A stretch of DNA of 41,351 bases. It comes from an uncultured Bacteroides sp. Its GTDB lineage: Bacteria; Bacteroidota; Bacteroidia; Bacteroidales; Bacteroidaceae. The notes under the pieces are model-generated. The model was not told where the DNA came from. It ran no database searches and saw only the letters and a list, made by a program, of their open reading frames with translations. A program made the translations under genes and the position numbers. Shown here piece after piece: positions 7,563-16,323 of the stretch; within the stretch, counting starts at the first letter, position 1; every line of letters starts with the position of its first letter. The stretch spans positions 1 through 41,351 of the forward strand of contig CAUEFX010000037.1 of NCBI GenBank assembly GCA_958477465.1, in the 5' to 3' direction.

Positions 7563-9122
7563 ATGATTGATTTGAATCGTAAACTTCCTATAGGAATTCA
7601 GACATTTGAGAAAATTCGCAAAGAAGGGTATCTTTATGTGGATAAGACTGAATTAGTCTGGAAAATAGCGAGTACGAGCACGCCTTATTTTTTAAGTCGT
7701 CCCCGCCGTTTTGGCAAGAGTTTGTTGTTGTCTACTTTCGAAGCTTACTTTGAAGGGAGAAAAGAACTTTTTGAGGGTTTGGCCATAGAGAAGTTAGAAA
7801 AGGAATGGAACACTTATCCGGTGCTGCATCTTGATTTGAATGCCGAAAAATACGATTCTCCGAAAGGGCTGCATGCTATTCTTAGCAATCATCTTACTCA
7901 GTGGGAGGCTAAATATGGAAAAGGAGACGATGAAGTGACTTTGTCCAATCGTTTTATGGGAGTTATTCGTCGTGCAGCAGAATCGACCGGAAAGAATGTT
8001 GTCGTCTTGATTGATGAATACGATAAGCCGTTACTTCAAGCCATGCAGAATGAGCCGTTACTTTCTGAATTCCGGGATACTCTAAAAGCCTTTTACGGGG
8101 TACTGAAGAGTGCCGACCGTTACCTGCGTTTTGCTTTTCTGACGGGGGTAACAAAGTTTGCACAAGTCAGTGTGTTTAGTGACTTGAACCAGTTGCAGGA
8201 TATCAGTTTATGGTATGACTATGCCACCGTTTGCGGTATCACGAAGGAAGAACTGACGGCTGTCTTTCGTCCGGAATTGGAGGATCTCGGTAAAGTCAAC
8301 GAACTGTCTTATGAAGAAACGGTGGATGAAATGACACGTTTGTATGACGGTTATCACTTTCATGCGTCCGGTGAGGGAGTCTTCAATCCGTTCAGCGTGC
8401 TCAATGCGTTGAAAGCAAAGGAATTCAATGATTATTGGTTTCAGACCGGAACCCCTACTTTTCTTGTAGAGTTGCTTAAGCAAAGCGATTATGATCTTCG
8501 GATTCTGATTGATGGCGTGGAAGCTTCTTCTGCTTCTTTTTCCGAATATCGTGTTGATGCGGAAAATCCTATTCCTTTGATTTATCAAAGCGGTTATCTG
8601 ACGATAAAGGAGTATGATAAACGTTTTAAGGTATATCGTTTGGGATTTCCGAATGATGAGGTGAAGTATGGTTTTATGAACTTTATTCTGCCCTTTTATA
8701 CTCCTATACCGGATGGGGAGCGTCGCTTCTATATAGGTAAGTTTATTCAAGAATTAGAAAGTGGTGATGTTCCTGCCTTTCTCACCCGTTTAAAGGCTTT
8801 CTTTGCTGATTTCTCATACGAGCTGAACGAAGAAAAGGAACGTTATTATCAGGTCATTTTTTATCTGGTATTCAAATTAATGGGGCAGTTTACCGAAGCG
8901 GAAGTGCGTAGTGCCTGCGGCCGTGCAGATGCTGTCGTGAAAACTCCTAAATATATTTATGTATTCGAGTTCAAGCTGAACGGTACGTCAGAACAGGCTT
9001 TGCAGCAGATAGACGATAAAGGATACTTGATACCTTATCTGTCCGATGGGCGTGAGGTTGTAAAAGTGGGGGTAGAGTTTAGCGCCGCCACCCGGAATAT
9101 CAGCCGTTGGCTAATTGAATAA
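7563..9122 (+). CDS. AAA-ATPase-like / PD-(D/E)XK nuclease superfamily protein
   Basis: The 519-residue protein matches the widespread Bacteroidetes family with an N-terminal predicted AAA-ATPase domain and a C-terminal PD-(D/E)XK domain. The opening LPIGIQTFEKIRKEGYLYVDKT is the family signature. A Walker A-like RPRRFGKSLLL (46-56) and Walker B LIDEYDKPLL (149-158) follow. Near the C-terminus, GRADAVVKTPKYIYVFEFKLNG has the Asp and Glu-x-Lys expected of the nuclease core. The cellular role of this family is not established; genomes often hold many copies. A truncated relative lies at 31743-32246. The last 29 codons are repeated at 9991-10076 as part of a 119-bp direct repeat. Confidence 0.88.
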   Translation: MIDLNRKLPIGIQTFEKIRKEGYLYVDKTELVWKIASTSTPYFLSRPRRFGKSLLLSTFEAYFEGRKELFEGLAIEKLEKEWNTYPVLHLDLNAEKYDSPKGLHAILSNHLTQWEAKYGKGDDEVTLSNRFMGVIRRAAESTGKNVVVLIDEYDKPLLQAMQNEPLLSEFRDTLKAFYGVLKSADRYLRFAFLTGVTKFAQVSVFSDLNQLQDISLWYDYATVCGITKEELTAVFRPELEDLGKVNELSYEETVDEMTRLYDGYHFHASGEGVFNPFSVLNALKAKEFNDYWFQTGTPTFLVELLKQSDYDLRILIDGVEASSASFSEYRVDAENPIPLIYQSGYLTIKEYDKRFKVYRLGFPNDEVKYGFMNFILPFYTPIPDGERRFYIGKFIQELESGDVPAFLTRLKAFFADFSYELNEEKERYYQVIFYLVFKLMGQFTEAEVRSACGRADAVVKTPKYIYVFEFKLNGTSEQALQQIDDKGYLIPYLSDGREVVKVGVEFSAATRNISRWLIE

Positions 9123-9153
9123 GTCGTTATTTCTTCTTCCTGTATTGCTTTTT
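9035..9153. repeat. 119-bp direct repeat, copy 1
   Basis: This copy covers the last codons of the AAA-ATPase gene, its stop, and a short tail matching the 3' end of the DUF4421 gene. It differs from copy 2 (9991-10109) at only three positions I can count, with an offset of 956 bp. Confidence 0.95.
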
Positions 9154-9176
9154 TATGAGAAAATAGGTGGATATCC

Positions 9177-9791
9177 CTAATATATATTTGGGGGTATACA
9201 TTCCAATTTAGGTTGCTTATAATGGTAGTATATCGTATTAAATCCAGTTTTTTTATAAATAGCAAAATTGTTTTTACAAATATAGTAAACTATACCTTTC
9301 TGCGCATCATCAATTACCATCGGAGGTATATAAACATTTTCACCGTACTCACCATCAGTGATATTTAAAGGTATATTATACTCCCGATCTCTCCAATCCA
9401 AATCTATCGCATTATATGTAGATAATACATCAATGATCTCTTGGGTAATTTTTTGCTCGGGATCATTCCAATAAAACAACTTTCCTTTCCTGATGAGATA
9501 TTTAGTCGGAAAAAGATCGTTTTTAGCTCCAATTGTATCTCGAATATATGGATAAATTTTGTTTACTGCCCCACCAATGCCAATAACATAGATATCTTCA
9601 TTTTCAATGATATCTATAGCAAATACGCTGTCTACTTTGAATAATTTGGATGTATTTATAAAATCAGTAATACTATTATTGATTGCAATATCAATATCTC
9701 CACTGGCAGACAATGTTTTTTTCCACACAGCGCAACCTGACATTATAAATACAGTAATTATCGAAAAAACATAGTGCCTTGTTTTCATCAT
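9177..9791 (-). CDS. Hypothetical lipoprotein
   Basis: A 204-residue protein with a lipoprotein signal: after a short hydrophobic stretch the lipobox reads FIMSGC, so Cys would be residue 20. The mature part is acidic and rich in Ile, Tyr and Asn; I recognise no domain. The gene is clearly more AT-rich than its neighbours and is the only gene of the segment between the two 119-bp repeats, which suggests recent acquisition. Two adjacent ATGs (9791 and 9788) are equivalent starts. A possible promoter box TATCTTTA lies on the minus strand near 9907-9914. Function unknown; probably an envelope protein. Confidence 0.7.
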   Translation of the reverse strand: MMKTRHYVFSIITVFIMSGCAVWKKTLSASGDIDIAINNSITDFINTSKLFKVDSVFAIDIIENEDIYVIGIGGAVNKIYPYIRDTIGAKNDLFPTKYLIRKGKLFYWNDPEQKITQEIIDVLSTYNAIDLDWRDREYNIPLNITDGEYGENVYIPPMVIDDAQKGIVYYICKNNFAIYKKTGFNTIYYHYKQPKLECIPPNIY

Positions 9792-9990
9792 ATCGAGAAT
9801 GATATTATAGACTTTTATTGTGTTTACATTTTAATTTAGGAGGTTTATACTCTCCTATTCCAATATCTGTTATAACTCGTTTGTTTCTGTTTCGATTGGT
9901 AGCATAAAGATACAATAAATTTTTGAAATAGATTCATGATTATACTACACATTTTTGAATGTTTTCTGTTTTTAGTTTCATGATCCATTT

Positions 9991-10109
9991 TTATCTGTCC
10001 GATGGGCGTGAGGTTGTAAAAGTGGGGGTAGAGTTCAGCGCCGTCACCCGGAATATCAGCCGTTGGCTAATTGAATAAGTCATTATTTCTTCTTCCTGTA
10101 TTGCTTTTT
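9991..10109. repeat. 119-bp direct repeat, copy 2
   Basis: Near-identical to 9035-9153. It holds an orphaned copy of the C-terminal codons of the AAA-ATPase gene with its TAA, directly followed by the true 3' end of the minus-strand DUF4421 gene (stop at 10083). Confidence 0.95.
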
Positions 10110-11306
10110 CAGATAGAAATTGAATCCGGCATATACTTGTAATGTGCCGAAACCATTGTTCATCGAAAAATTATCCCGGTAATAATCGTACGTTCTGCCG
10201 ACAAAGGAAGTACCGGCAAAGTATTTACTGTTGTTATAGACTACTCCTGCGCGCAGGATGAAGTCAATATTGAAGTTTTTGTACCAATCATTGGTTTGCG
10301 TCTCTATCTTTTCGATGCGTGATGTTTTGTAGGCTACGGCGGGAGTGAGCGAGAGACAGGCCAGCCAATTGCGGGCAAATACCCAATTATAACCATATCC
10401 TAACGTCAGGCTGATGTTGTTATATTTGATATGTTCCACTTTCATGTCTTCATTCATATCTTGCTGGACGGCCTGCGGCAATCGGGTGTAGTCGAAGTCC
10501 AGATCATGTGTGGAGATAGAGAAACCGGCAATCACTGAGCCGGCACTTCGTCTTTGGTTGGTACTTTGGCTGAAAGCTGCCGGATACGAAAAACGACGAT
10601 AGTTGAATACATAGAAGAGGTTCAAGCCCTTTATGTCTACTTTCAGACCGTCAAAACTTTCGGAATAGTCACTGGCAATATTATCGAAACCGGTCACCTT
10701 ATGTATTTTGTAGTCGTTACCTGTGCGGCGGTAGAAGATATCTACTCCTAACTTGGCGCTGTAAAGGCTTAAATCAAACTCCGTACCTTTTCTTTTTCCT
10801 TTCTGCTTGCCGTAGAGTCCATCCGTGTCGATAGACCACCCCAAGAAGATCCATCGCCAACCGAAGTAAGGACCGATCTTGTTGCGCGGATTGGGAGAGA
10901 ACCGCAACCGTTGTGATTCGGGAATACTACTGCCTACGGCATAATATTCGTAATTGGTGAAATGATCCAGCATGAGGGCATAGTTATACCGGTTAGGCCC
11001 GATATAAGTCGTATCGATATCATTGGGGTTGAACAGATAATTGAAAGCCCTTATGAAGCCATTAGGACGCTTCTTCGTTTGCAAACTGTCTGCTGCCACA
11101 ACCGCTCTTTCAATCTCTCCACTTTGAGCAAACGAAGAAAATGGAAATGATAAACAAAGGAATAACAACAATGTGCCAATGTGCCGATTAAATAATGTGC
11201 TAATGTGCCGGTATGTCAATGTGCCAATTGGCTGCACTGTCCGGTGGGGGAGCACATTGACATCTTTTCCCATTTTCTTATTTTCTATATTGACACTCTT
11301 TTTCAT
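10083..11306 (-). CDS. DUF4421 family outer-membrane protein
   Basis: A 407-residue protein whose mature part resembles the DUF4421 family of Bacteroidetes, which appear to be beta-barrel proteins (alternating aromatic/polar strands such as YFGWRWIFLGWSID and a final strand ending in KKQYRKKK). A hydrophobic signal core, LLLFLCLSFPFSSFAQ, sits unusually far in (about residues 46-61). The preceding N-region contains repeated YRHISTL / NRHIGTL units encoded by the GTGCCAAT minisatellite at 11171-11229. The signal therefore has either a long n-region or a start further in, though no methionine lies close before the core. Function unknown. It converges on the AAA-ATPase gene, or on the lipoprotein insert. 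Confidence 0.75.
   Translation of the reverse strand: MKKSVNIENKKMGKDVNVLPHRTVQPIGTLTYRHISTLFNRHIGTLLLFLCLSFPFSSFAQSGEIERAVVAADSLQTKKRPNGFIRAFNYLFNPNDIDTTYIGPNRYNYALMLDHFTNYEYYAVGSSIPESQRLRFSPNPRNKIGPYFGWRWIFLGWSIDTDGLYGKQKGKRKGTEFDLSLYSAKLGVDIFYRRTGNDYKIHKVTGFDNIASDYSESFDGLKVDIKGLNLFYVFNYRRFSYPAAFSQSTNQRRSAGSVIAGFSISTHDLDFDYTRLPQAVQQDMNEDMKVEHIKYNNISLTLGYGYNWVFARNWLACLSLTPAVAYKTSRIEKIETQTNDWYKNFNIDFILRAGVVYNNSKYFAGTSFVGRTYDYYRDNFSMNNGFGTLQVYAGFNFYLKKQYRKKK
11171..11229. repeat. GTGCCAAT minisatellite, array 1
   Basis: Repeated AATGTGCC/AATGTGCT/CAATGTGCC units on the plus strand, within the 5' end of the DUF4421 gene. The orientation is opposite to the array at 11346-11448. Confidence 0.8.
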
Positions 11307-11345
11307 TATTCTGATTCTTTACATTTCCCAATTTCTTCATTCTTC

Positions 11346-11448
11346 CATTGGCACATTGGTACATAATTCCATTTCTTCATTCCTCCATTGATACATTGCC
11401 CCATCATCACATTATATTAAAATTGGCACATTGGCATATTGGCACATT
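11346..11448. repeat. GGCACATT minisatellite, array 2
   Basis: Degenerate repeats of CCATTGGCACATT, TTGATACATT, ATTGGCACA and TTGGCATATT on the plus strand, just upstream of both the DUF4421 gene and the susC-like gene. It is inverted relative to array 1. Confidence 0.75.
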
Positions 11449-11500
11449 ATTTATGCGAATTTAGCGTTTCCTCTCCGTTTATGCTAATATTCCTCTAAAA

Positions 11501-11522
11501 TTTGTTTTCTTTCTAAAACAAA
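11501..11522. promoter_or_regulatory. Inverted repeat upstream of the susC-like gene
   Basis: TTTGTTTT (11501-11508) and AAAACAAA (11515-11522) form a perfect 8-bp inverted repeat with a 6-base spacer, about 60 bases before the ATG. It could be an operator or a 5'-UTR hairpin. No regulator gene lies beside the pair. Confidence 0.35.
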
Positions 11523-11580
11523 CTTCCGCAATTTTCTGTTTTATAGCACATACAATTCAATCCTAAACCACAAAAAAATT

Positions 11581-14500
11581 ATGAGAATCAATCTACGTTT
11601 AGTATTAACGTTTCTTGCTATTGTTGTGTCCGCCACTTTGTGGGCGGCTGTACAGCAAGAAATACGAATTTCGGGTACGGTGATATCCGATGGAGAGCCG
11701 TTGCCCGGAGTTTCCGTACAAATAAAAGGCGAGACCACCGGGACAATCACCGATATGGATGGAAAGTATTCTATTTCTGCCCCTTCGGATGCTGTACTCG
11801 TTTTCCGCTTTGTCGGACTGAAAACAGTGGAACAGCCAATCAACGGACGAAACATGATTAATGTCACATTGGAATCCGACAGCGAAGAGCTGGACGAAGT
11901 CATGGTAGTGGCCTATGCCACCGCTAAGAAATATAGTTTTACCGGAGCCGCTTCTACCGTAAAAGGAGACGAGATAGCGAAGTTGCAGGTAGCCAGCGTT
12001 TCCCGTGCCCTTGAAGGTACGGTTTCGGGCGTGCAGGCCAGTGCGGTCAGCGGACAACCCGGCACGGATGCGGAAATCCGTATCCGGGGGATCGGTTCCA
12101 TCAATGCTTCCAGTGCACCGCTTTACGTGGTAGACGGTGTCCCTTTCGACGGTTCTGTCAACTCCATCAATCCCGATGACATCGCTTCGATGACTGTATT
12201 GAAAGATGCCGCTTCGGCCGCCCTTTACGGTTCGCGTGGTGCCAATGGGGTGATTATCATCACCACCAGGCAGGGACAGACGGATTCTAAAACGACCGTC
12301 AACGTGAAAGCCTCGTTCGGAGGAGCCAACCGTGCCGTACGCGATTATGACCGTATCGGTACCGATGACTATTTTCAACTCTACTGGGAAGCACTGCGTA
12401 ATCAATATGCCAAGGATACGCAAAACTATACGCCTGCCACCGCTGCCGCACAGGCTTCTAAAGACTTGGTGACGAAACTGATGGGTGACGGTCCTAACCC
12501 TTATGGCGCTGATTATCCGCAACCGGTAGGCACAGACGGCAAGCTCGTGGATGGCGCCCACCCTCTTTGGGATTTCGATTGGAGTGACGCCATGGAGCAA
12601 CAGGCTTTGCGTACCGAGCTCAATCTGAATGTATCCGGTGGCGGACAGAAGAACCAGTATTTCTTTTCCGCCGGCTATCTGAATGACAAAGGGATTGCCC
12701 TCGAATCGGGCTACCGGCGTTTCAATCTCCGCTCCAATATCACCAGCGAGATGACTCCTTGGCTGAAAGGGGGCGTCAATATGAGCTTTGCACACTCCAT
12801 GCAGAACTATCCGGTCTCTTCGGATACGAAAACCAGCAATGTGATCAATGCCGGCCGTACCATGCCGGGGTTTTATCCCATTTATGAAGTAAATGCCGAC
12901 GGTTCTTTAAAGACCGATGCAAGCGGAGAGGTTATTCCCGATTTCGGGTCCTACCGGCCTTCCGGATCTACAGCGAACTGGAACTTGCCGGCTACGCTTC
13001 CTCTCGATAAGTCGGAACGGATGAAAGATGAGTTTTCCGGACGTACTTTCCTGGAAGTGACCTTCATTCCCGGATTAAAATTCAAGACGAGTTTCAACTT
13101 CGACCTGATCAACTATAACTCACTCGACTTCACCAACTCCCTTATCGGTCCTTCCGTGACCACCGGAGGTGGGTCGGACCGTGTGAACACCCGCACCTTT
13201 TCGTGGACGTGGAACAACATCGTCACTTACGATAAAACCATCGGCGAGCATCATTTCAATATCCTTGCCGGGCAGGAGGCCTATTCGTACCGTTATGACG
13301 AACTCTCTGCATCGCGCAGCAAGATGGCTTTGCCCGATATGCCCGAACTGGTGGTAGGATCACAGCTTACGGGTGGTTCCGGTTACCGCATCGACTATGC
13401 TTTGGCGGGATATTTCACCCAGTTGCTTTATGACTATCAGAGCAAATATTTCTTTTCCGCTTCTTATCGCCGCGACGGCTCTTCCCGTTTTGCTCCGGAG
13501 ACACGTTGGGGTAATTTCTGGTCATTGGGTGCTTCTTGGCGCATCGACCGGGAGAATTTTATGATCTCCACCTCCGACTGGCTTTCTGCCTTGACCCTGA
13601 AAGTCAGCTACGGTGCACAGGGAAACGATAACTTAGGCACCTATTATGCCAGTAAGGGACTTTATGCCATTGTCTCCAATCTGGGAGAGAATGCACTGGT
13701 TTCCGATCGCATTGCCACTCCGAAGTTGAAATGGGAAACCAATCTGAACTTCAATGCCGGTGTCGACTTTTCACTTTGGAACAACCGTGTATCCGGTTCG
13801 TTCGATTTCTTCCGGCGTCGTTCCAAAGATCTGCTGTATTCGCGTCCTGTGGCTCCGTCATTGGGCTATAAGTCGGTGGATGAAAACGTGGGTGCTTTAA
13901 GAAATACCGGTATCGAGCTTTCTCTGAACGGGACATTGGTCAACACCCGTGATTTTATCTGGAAATTGGGCTTCAATCTGACGCATTATAAGAATGAGGT
14001 AACCGAATTGCCTCTGAAAGATATGCCGCCTTCCGGAGTCAATAAGCTGGCGGTGGGACGTTCCGTTTATGACTTTTATACCAAAGAGTGGGCGGGGGTA
14101 GACCCCGAAAACGGAAATCCGTTGTGGTACATGGATATTCTCGACAAGGACGATAATGTGGTGGGGCGCGAGACTACCAGCGTCTACAAAAATGCCACCG
14201 ATTATTTTGTCAATAAGTCTTCCTTACCCAAAGTCTACGGTGGTTTCAATACCTCCTTTTCGTACAAAGGGATCGAATTGTCGGCCATATTTGCTTATAG
14301 TGCGGGCGGATATATCATGAACCGCGATGTTACGATGATTCTGCATAACGGCAGTTCCGCCGGCCGCGCATGGTCGAAGGAGATATTGAACCGTTGGACT
14401 CCGGAAAACCGTTATACGGATGTGCCGGCACTGGCTACCACTACCAATAACTGGACGTCCTATTCCACCCGCTTTTTGCAGAACAACTCGTATATGCGGT

Positions 14501-14709
14501 TGAAGAACCTCACTCTGTCTTATACTCTTCCGAAGCAGCTTGTAGGCAAGGCGGCATTGAGTAACGTACAGGTATTTGTGCAGAGCGATAACCTGTTTAC
14601 CATTCACCGCAATCAAGGTCTCGACCCCGAACAGGGGATTACCGGATTGACCTATTACAGGTATCCTGCCATGAGATCTTTTACCGGGGGGATTAATGTA
14701 ACATTCTGA
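11581..14709 (+). CDS. SusC/RagA-family TonB-linked outer-membrane transporter
   Basis: The 1042-residue protein has a signal peptide (about 22 residues), a carboxypeptidase-like N-terminal domain (ISGTVISDGEPLPGVSVQIKG, about 28-105), a TonB-box-like stretch (ELDEVMVVAY), a plug domain (IRIRGIGSINASSAPLYVVDGVPF, then ALYGSRGANGVIIITT) and a large beta-barrel ending in GGINVTF. Those plug motifs are diagnostic of the SusC/RagA class, which imports oligosaccharides or peptides with a SusD lipoprotein lid. The SusD-like gene follows 117 bases later. No glycosidase, peptidase, ECF sigma/anti-sigma pair or hybrid two-component gene lies beside it, so the substrate cannot be inferred. Confidence 0.93.
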   Translation: MRINLRLVLTFLAIVVSATLWAAVQQEIRISGTVISDGEPLPGVSVQIKGETTGTITDMDGKYSISAPSDAVLVFRFVGLKTVEQPINGRNMINVTLESDSEELDEVMVVAYATAKKYSFTGAASTVKGDEIAKLQVASVSRALEGTVSGVQASAVSGQPGTDAEIRIRGIGSINASSAPLYVVDGVPFDGSVNSINPDDIASMTVLKDAASAALYGSRGANGVIIITTRQGQTDSKTTVNVKASFGGANRAVRDYDRIGTDDYFQLYWEALRNQYAKDTQNYTPATAAAQASKDLVTKLMGDGPNPYGADYPQPVGTDGKLVDGAHPLWDFDWSDAMEQQALRTELNLNVSGGGQKNQYFFSAGYLNDKGIALESGYRRFNLRSNITSEMTPWLKGGVNMSFAHSMQNYPVSSDTKTSNVINAGRTMPGFYPIYEVNADGSLKTDASGEVIPDFGSYRPSGSTANWNLPATLPLDKSERMKDEFSGRTFLEVTFIPGLKFKTSFNFDLINYNSLDFTNSLIGPSVTTGGGSDRVNTRTFSWTWNNIVTYDKTIGEHHFNILAGQEAYSYRYDELSASRSKMALPDMPELVVGSQLTGGSGYRIDYALAGYFTQLLYDYQSKYFFSASYRRDGSSRFAPETRWGNFWSLGASWRIDRENFMISTSDWLSALTLKVSYGAQGNDNLGTYYASKGLYAIVSNLGENALVSDRIATPKLKWETNLNFNAGVDFSLWNNRVSGSFDFFRRRSKDLLYSRPVAPSLGYKSVDENVGALRNTGIELSLNGTLVNTRDFIWKLGFNLTHYKNEVTELPLKDMPPSGVNKLAVGRSVYDFYTKEWAGVDPENGNPLWYMDILDKDDNVVGRETTSVYKNATDYFVNKSSLPKVYGGFNTSFSYKGIELSAIFAYSAGGYIMNRDVTMILHNGSSAGRAWSKEILNRWTPENRYTDVPALATTTNNWTSYSTRFLQNNSYMRLKNLTLSYTLPKQLVGKAALSNVQVFVQSDNLFTIHRNQGLDPEQGITGLTYYRYPAMRSFTGGINVTF

Positions 14710-14826
14710 TTTATTGCTTCGGTTTATGATTTATGAATAATAAGGAAGGGGAGGACTCTTGACTCTTTTGTTTTTTAGAAGAAGATGAACTCTTTATTCC
14801 TGACTCACAGTTTAAAAATTACGATT

Positions 14827-16290
14827 ATGAAATATATATTTTCTTTGGTTTCTTCTCTGCTTCTGTTAGCAGGATGCAGCGGTGATTTTCTCGATAAAGA
14901 GCCTACGGATTCCGTAAGCTCCGATGAAGTCGGTGTACCCGGCAATGCCGAACGGTTGTTTAACGGCGCCTGGTACAACCTTTTCGAATATGTCTATACG
15001 CTTGCCAATAGCGGTTACCGTGGGCTTCAATGTCAGGACGACATGATGGCGGATGATGTCGTTTCCCGTCCGGCTTATGGCTTTAACTCGTCTTATCAGT
15101 TCAACGATATTGCCATACCCAATAATATCCGTACATCTTTTGCCTGGTATCTGATGTATAAAACGATTGATAACTGCAATACCGCCCTTGCCATACAGGG
15201 CGACACGGAAGCGCTCCGTCAGGCACAGGGGCAGGCACTGGCACTTCGGGCTTTCTGCTATCTGCATCTGGCACAGCACTACCAGTTTACCTACCTGAAA
15301 GATCCTGCTGCCCCTTGTGTTCCCATCTATACCGAGCCTACCACGGCTGATACCGCTCCCAAAGGGAAGTCTACCGTGGCAGAGGTCTACCGTCGCGTGT
15401 TTGATGATCTGACCCTCGCCAAGGATTATCTGAAAAACTATACCCGTAAAGGTGACGGGCAGAAATTCAAGCCCGATGTAAATGTCGTCAACGGGCTTCT
15501 GGCCCGTGCCTATCTGCTCACCGGACAGTGGGAGGAGGCTGCAAAAGCTGCCGTTGCCGCCCGTCAGGGGTATTCGCTGATGACCACTTCCGCCGAGTAC
15601 GAAGGGTTCAATAACATCTCCAATAAAGAGTGGATCTGGGGGCATCCGCAAACACTTGCCCAATCCGGTGCTTCTTATAACTTCTATTTCTTGGATGCCA
15701 CCTATGTCGGTGCTTATAGCAGTTTCATGGCCGATCCCCATTTCCGGGATACGTTTTCCGAGGGCGACATCCGTCTGGAACTTTTCCAATGGATGCGTGA
15801 GGGGTATTTGGGATATAGGAAATTCCATATACGTGCCGATGATACGGCCGATATCGTGCTGATGCGTGCTTCCGAAATGCTGCTGATAGAGGCCGAAGCC
15901 CTTGCCCGCGACGGGTTTCCCGAAAAGGCGGTGGTGTCTTTGAATGAATTGCGGCATGCCCGTGGGGTGGGCGATTATGATTTAGCCGGTAAATCACAGC
16001 AGGATGTCATCGACGAGATTCTGATGGAACGCCGTCGGGAGCTCTGGGGCGAAGGGTTCGGGATTACCGATATTCTGCGTACACAGCAATCCGTAAAGCG
16101 CAGCATGCTCTCTGCCGAGGAGCAGAAACAGGAAGTGGATGCTTGGCAGGAAGGCGGAGGGTTCGCTAAAAGAAATCCGTTGGGGCATTGGTTCGTCACT
16201 TTCTCCGGAGGAGATGCATTCGTCCCGAACAGTACCAATTATCTGTATGCCATTCCGAAAGCGGAGACGGATGCAAATCCGAATTTATGA
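14827..16290 (+). CDS. SusD/RagB-family nutrient-binding lipoprotein
   Basis: A 487-residue protein with a lipoprotein signal (SLLLLAGCSGDFLDKEP; the CSGDFLDKEPTD start is typical of SusD proteins). TPR-like helices follow (ALALRAFCYLHLAQHYQF, VVNGLLARAYLLTGQW) and the C-terminal half contains ILMERRRELWGEGFGITDILR, a SusD family signature. It should be the surface lid that hands ligand to the SusC partner encoded upstream. I chose the ATG at 14827 because the lipobox then sits at the right distance; an upstream ATG at 14785 would add 14 residues. The stop is 33 bases from the converging DUF418 gene. Confidence 0.92.
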   Translation: MKYIFSLVSSLLLLAGCSGDFLDKEPTDSVSSDEVGVPGNAERLFNGAWYNLFEYVYTLANSGYRGLQCQDDMMADDVVSRPAYGFNSSYQFNDIAIPNNIRTSFAWYLMYKTIDNCNTALAIQGDTEALRQAQGQALALRAFCYLHLAQHYQFTYLKDPAAPCVPIYTEPTTADTAPKGKSTVAEVYRRVFDDLTLAKDYLKNYTRKGDGQKFKPDVNVVNGLLARAYLLTGQWEEAAKAAVAARQGYSLMTTSAEYEGFNNISNKEWIWGHPQTLAQSGASYNFYFLDATYVGAYSSFMADPHFRDTFSEGDIRLELFQWMREGYLGYRKFHIRADDTADIVLMRASEMLLIEAEALARDGFPEKAVVSLNELRHARGVGDYDLAGKSQQDVIDEILMERRRELWGEGFGITDILRTQQSVKRSMLSAEEQKQEVDAWQEGGGFAKRNPLGHWFVTFSGGDAFVPNSTNYLYAIPKAETDANPNL

Positions 16291-16323
16291 GCGGTGTTGC
16301 CTATGCACTCCTGATGGCAAGCC

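Noticed and set aside
9035..10109. Composite transposon flanked by target-site duplication
   Set aside because: No transposase, no terminal inverted repeats, and the 119-bp repeats are too long for a target duplication.
11605..12795. Long antisense frame inside the susC-like gene
   Set aside because: It is a codon-bias shadow of a well-supported gene. The similar antisense frames in the susD-like gene, the uxuA gene and the flavin reductase gene were rejected for the same reason.
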